From: an uncultured Bacteroides sp.
GTDB lineage: Bacteria; Bacteroidota; Bacteroidia; Cytophagales; Cyclobacteriaceae
Assembly: GCA_902168185.1 (NCBI GenBank)
Contig: CABHOV010000072.1
Coordinates: forward strand, 1-64,000
Direction: 5' to 3'
Length of the DNA stretch: 64,000 nucleotides
Under the pieces are notes generated by a model, which worked only from the letters and a program-made list of their open reading frames with translations, did not search any database and was not told the origin of the DNA. The translations under genes were made by a program, and so were the position numbers. Shown piece after piece: positions 62,442-64,000 of this stretch. How positions within the stretch are numbered: position 1 is the stretch's first letter; every line of letters starts with the position of its first letter.

Positions 62442-64000
62442 TTAGTTACCAACTTGTTGGCCGTTCTCAAAACTCCAATCGTTGTTGTAGAAACCGGCAA
62501 GCTTAACAGCCTTTGCACCGTCCTTCAGCATGTCCGTTGTAAAGATCAGGTAATCCGGAAAACCGCTTCCGGCAGCAAAGTATTGGTTAGCCTCTGTTGC
62601 TTGCATACCTGAAAGTCCGGTCCCGCTAACAACACCCACCGATGCAATTTCACTATCGGCGCGTGGCCAGGTGAAGTATGCGGCGAGGTTATCGCCCGTA
62701 TACTGCTTCCCTCCTGCTTTGATACTCCCGCGCTGCACAGTAATAGGACAGTTCGCCAGTAATTTTTTCCATGCTGTGTTGGTTGTTGCATTGCCATATA
62801 GAATGACACCACGATCGCGGTATGCAGCAGCACTGAATTCTTTGTCGGCTATGATATCAATTGCGCCATTACCACGGTAGTACCAAACTTCCGCATCATA
62901 ACGGGCTTTGCTATACGACCACTCGTTTTCTGCTTTGGTACCGGCTGTGCTATATACGAAGACCATTTTATGATTAAAGGCTTCTTTGAATGATCCATTG
63001 CGATTGATCCCTTTGTGTTTTGGATCAGGCTTCACCCCTATTTTCCAGGCTCCCTGTTTCTGAAGATATACTATATCATTTGCCGATTTAACCGTATACT
63101 GCACAGGCGCAAGGCTATCCAGTATAATGGTCAGGGTTGTATTGGGTTTGAAATCCTCTAGCGAAAAGGCCAGTACGGATACATTTTCAGTTGTCCCCGT
63201 GATTGCGTTTTTCTTTTTGTTACGCTTGAGTTTTATGCGACTATATTTAAACGAACGCTCCTGTTGCAGTATCGATGCCCAATGAAATTGTGACGATATC
63301 GCCGTGCTCGCCGTAGTAAAGTCTACTACATTGATTGCACTATCGTCCGGTATAGTATGCCAGTTAAAGTAATCAAAGATAGGCGGCCAGTCAACGCTCT
63401 CGTTTCCGAACCAATGCGATCCGCCTGGGTATTCATAATAGCTGAAGTCCTTATGAAATGTACCTAGCAACGCTCGCATCTGCCGGGCATAATCTACGGA
63501 TACAACTTTATCGCTGTCTCCATGATGTATATATATACCTGCCGTTTTATAGTTCTGTGCCAGTTCAATCACATTGCTCGGATTGCTCGCCTGCAATAAA
63601 AGATTCTCTGCAGCCGATGCACCTTGTCCTGGAATTTTACCATCGGCAGATCCGTATCCTGTCAAGGTTGGATATCCCGCACACGGAGCAATCGCTGCCC
63701 ACTTGCCGGGATATGTTGCACCCAGATACCAGGTGCCATGACCACCCATGGAATGTCCCGTAAGGTAAATATGATGTGGCTCGGGTGTATATTTCTTCTT
63801 CGCGTGTTCAAGCACTTCGAGGGCATCAAGACGCCCCCAGTCTTCCCAGTTAAAACCACGTGGACGTCTGTTGGTAGGCGCTACCAATACTCCCCAGCTT
63901 TTAGGCTGATATGCTTTCGCCTGACCGATCGCTTCTACACCTGCACCGTGTACTGATAAAAATAACGCAGGTTGTTTACCATCAGGTTTACTCTGTGGCG
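62442..64000 (-). CDS. prolyl-oligopeptidase-like esterase (5' partial, runs off right edge)
   Basis: At least 518 residues; the frame stays open to the end of the window, so the Met at 63887 is internal. The first visible part has ALFLSVHGAGVEAIGQA and SWGVLVAPTNRRPRGFNWED, then the nucleophile elbow TGHSMGGHGTWYLGATYPGK, an Asp in HHGDSDKVVSVDYARQM and His in YPGGSHWFGNE: a complete Ser-Asp-His triad of the alpha/beta hydrolase (S9/feruloyl esterase-like) fold. A second domain (about 200-480 of the visible part) is beta-rich with Lys/Asn, of unknown role. A secreted peptidase or carbohydrate esterase is expected; the signal peptide is out of the window. Confidence 0.75.
   Translation of the reverse strand, partial: PQSKPDGKQPALFLSVHGAGVEAIGQAKAYQPKSWGVLVAPTNRRPRGFNWEDWGRLDALEVLEHAKKKYTPEPHHIYLTGHSMGGHGTWYLGATYPGKWAAIAPCAGYPTLTGYGSADGKIPGQGASAAENLLLQASNPSNVIELAQNYKTAGIYIHHGDSDKVVSVDYARQMRALLGTFHKDFSYYEYPGGSHWFGNESVDWPPIFDYFNWHTIPDDSAINVVDFTTASTAISSQFHWASILQQERSFKYSRIKLKRNKKKNAITGTTENVSVLAFSLEDFKPNTTLTIILDSLAPVQYTVKSANDIVYLQKQGAWKIGVKPDPKHKGINRNGSFKEAFNHKMVFVYSTAGTKAENEWSYSKARYDAEVWYYRGNGAIDIIADKEFSAAAYRDRGVILYGNATTNTAWKKLLANCPITVQRGSIKAGGKQYTGDNLAAYFTWPRADSEIASVGVVSGTGLSGMQATEANQYFAAGSGFPDYLIFTTDMLKDGAKAVKLAGFYNNDWSFENGQQVGN

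Overview
The window is almost entirely from a Bacteroidota genome, probably of the Cytophagales. The signs are type IX secretion sorting domains of both kinds (a gliding-motility-type C-terminus and two ordinary type A tails), TPR and 7TMR-DISM histidine kinases, a PadR plus prefix-permease pair, ELWxxDGT repeats, an exosortase N system, and TAnnTTTG-type promoter boxes. Base composition is about 40-45% GC by eye. The first ~1.25 kb is different: about 60% GC, with alphaproteobacteria-like codon use. It ends abruptly inside a GGDEF domain, at the same place where a Bacteroidota L7/L12-like domain begins without its first strand. The left edge is therefore most likely a chimeric join.

Layout. 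1-1256: tail of an Asn/Gly-rich protein and a CHASE2-diguanylate cyclase cut at the junction. 1257-3273: 5'-truncated L7/L12-like protein and a bpX6-type protein with helical repeats, the right-hand remnant of a probable MoxR-vWA-beta-propeller (ternary, NTP-dependent conflict) system. 3296-9739: secreted cadherin-like protein, lipoprotein hydrolase, Tat-exported oxidoreductase, acetyltransferase and soluble PAS kinase. 9838-20043: one tightly packed + strand operon for an ABC-exported surface polysaccharide (Wzm, Wzt with a C-terminal substrate-recognition domain, six GT2 enzymes, one of them fused to a methyltransferase, and a polysaccharide deacetylase). 20075-28470: small membrane protein, giant ELWxxDGT protein, DinB protein, PadR/permease pair and an orphan TOBE-type ABC ATPase. 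28603-34103: TMEM14-like protein, TPR kinase, luciferase-like oxidoreductase and ABC-F ATPase. 34177-46583: degenerate PLD-like protein, TatA, intradiol dioxygenase with IPT/TIG domains, histone-H1-like peptide, xseA-xseB, DoxX-like protein, a secreted Cys/His protein pair, NmrA-like reductase, polysaccharide-lyase-like lipoprotein and Nudix hydrolase. 47049-57592: lipoprotein pair, 7TMR-DISM kinase, VOC protein ending in a 37-bp tandem duplication, a DUF6934-type two-gene unit, GH78 rhamnosidase and a secreted Cys/His protein. 57596-62032: the XrtN operon with two copies of an operator-like palindrome upstream. 62442-64000: an esterase running off the right edge.

The gene content suggests a free-living degrader of plant or microbial polysaccharides (rhamnosidase, lyase-like protein, esterase, intradiol dioxygenase) with a complex envelope. 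The best candidates for little-described systems are the XrtN-VIT-4TM operon with its paired operators, the bpX6/L7-L12 remnant, the DUF6934 plus small basic protein pair, and the catalytically degenerate PLD-like protein. All family names come from motif recognition by eye; no database search was possible.
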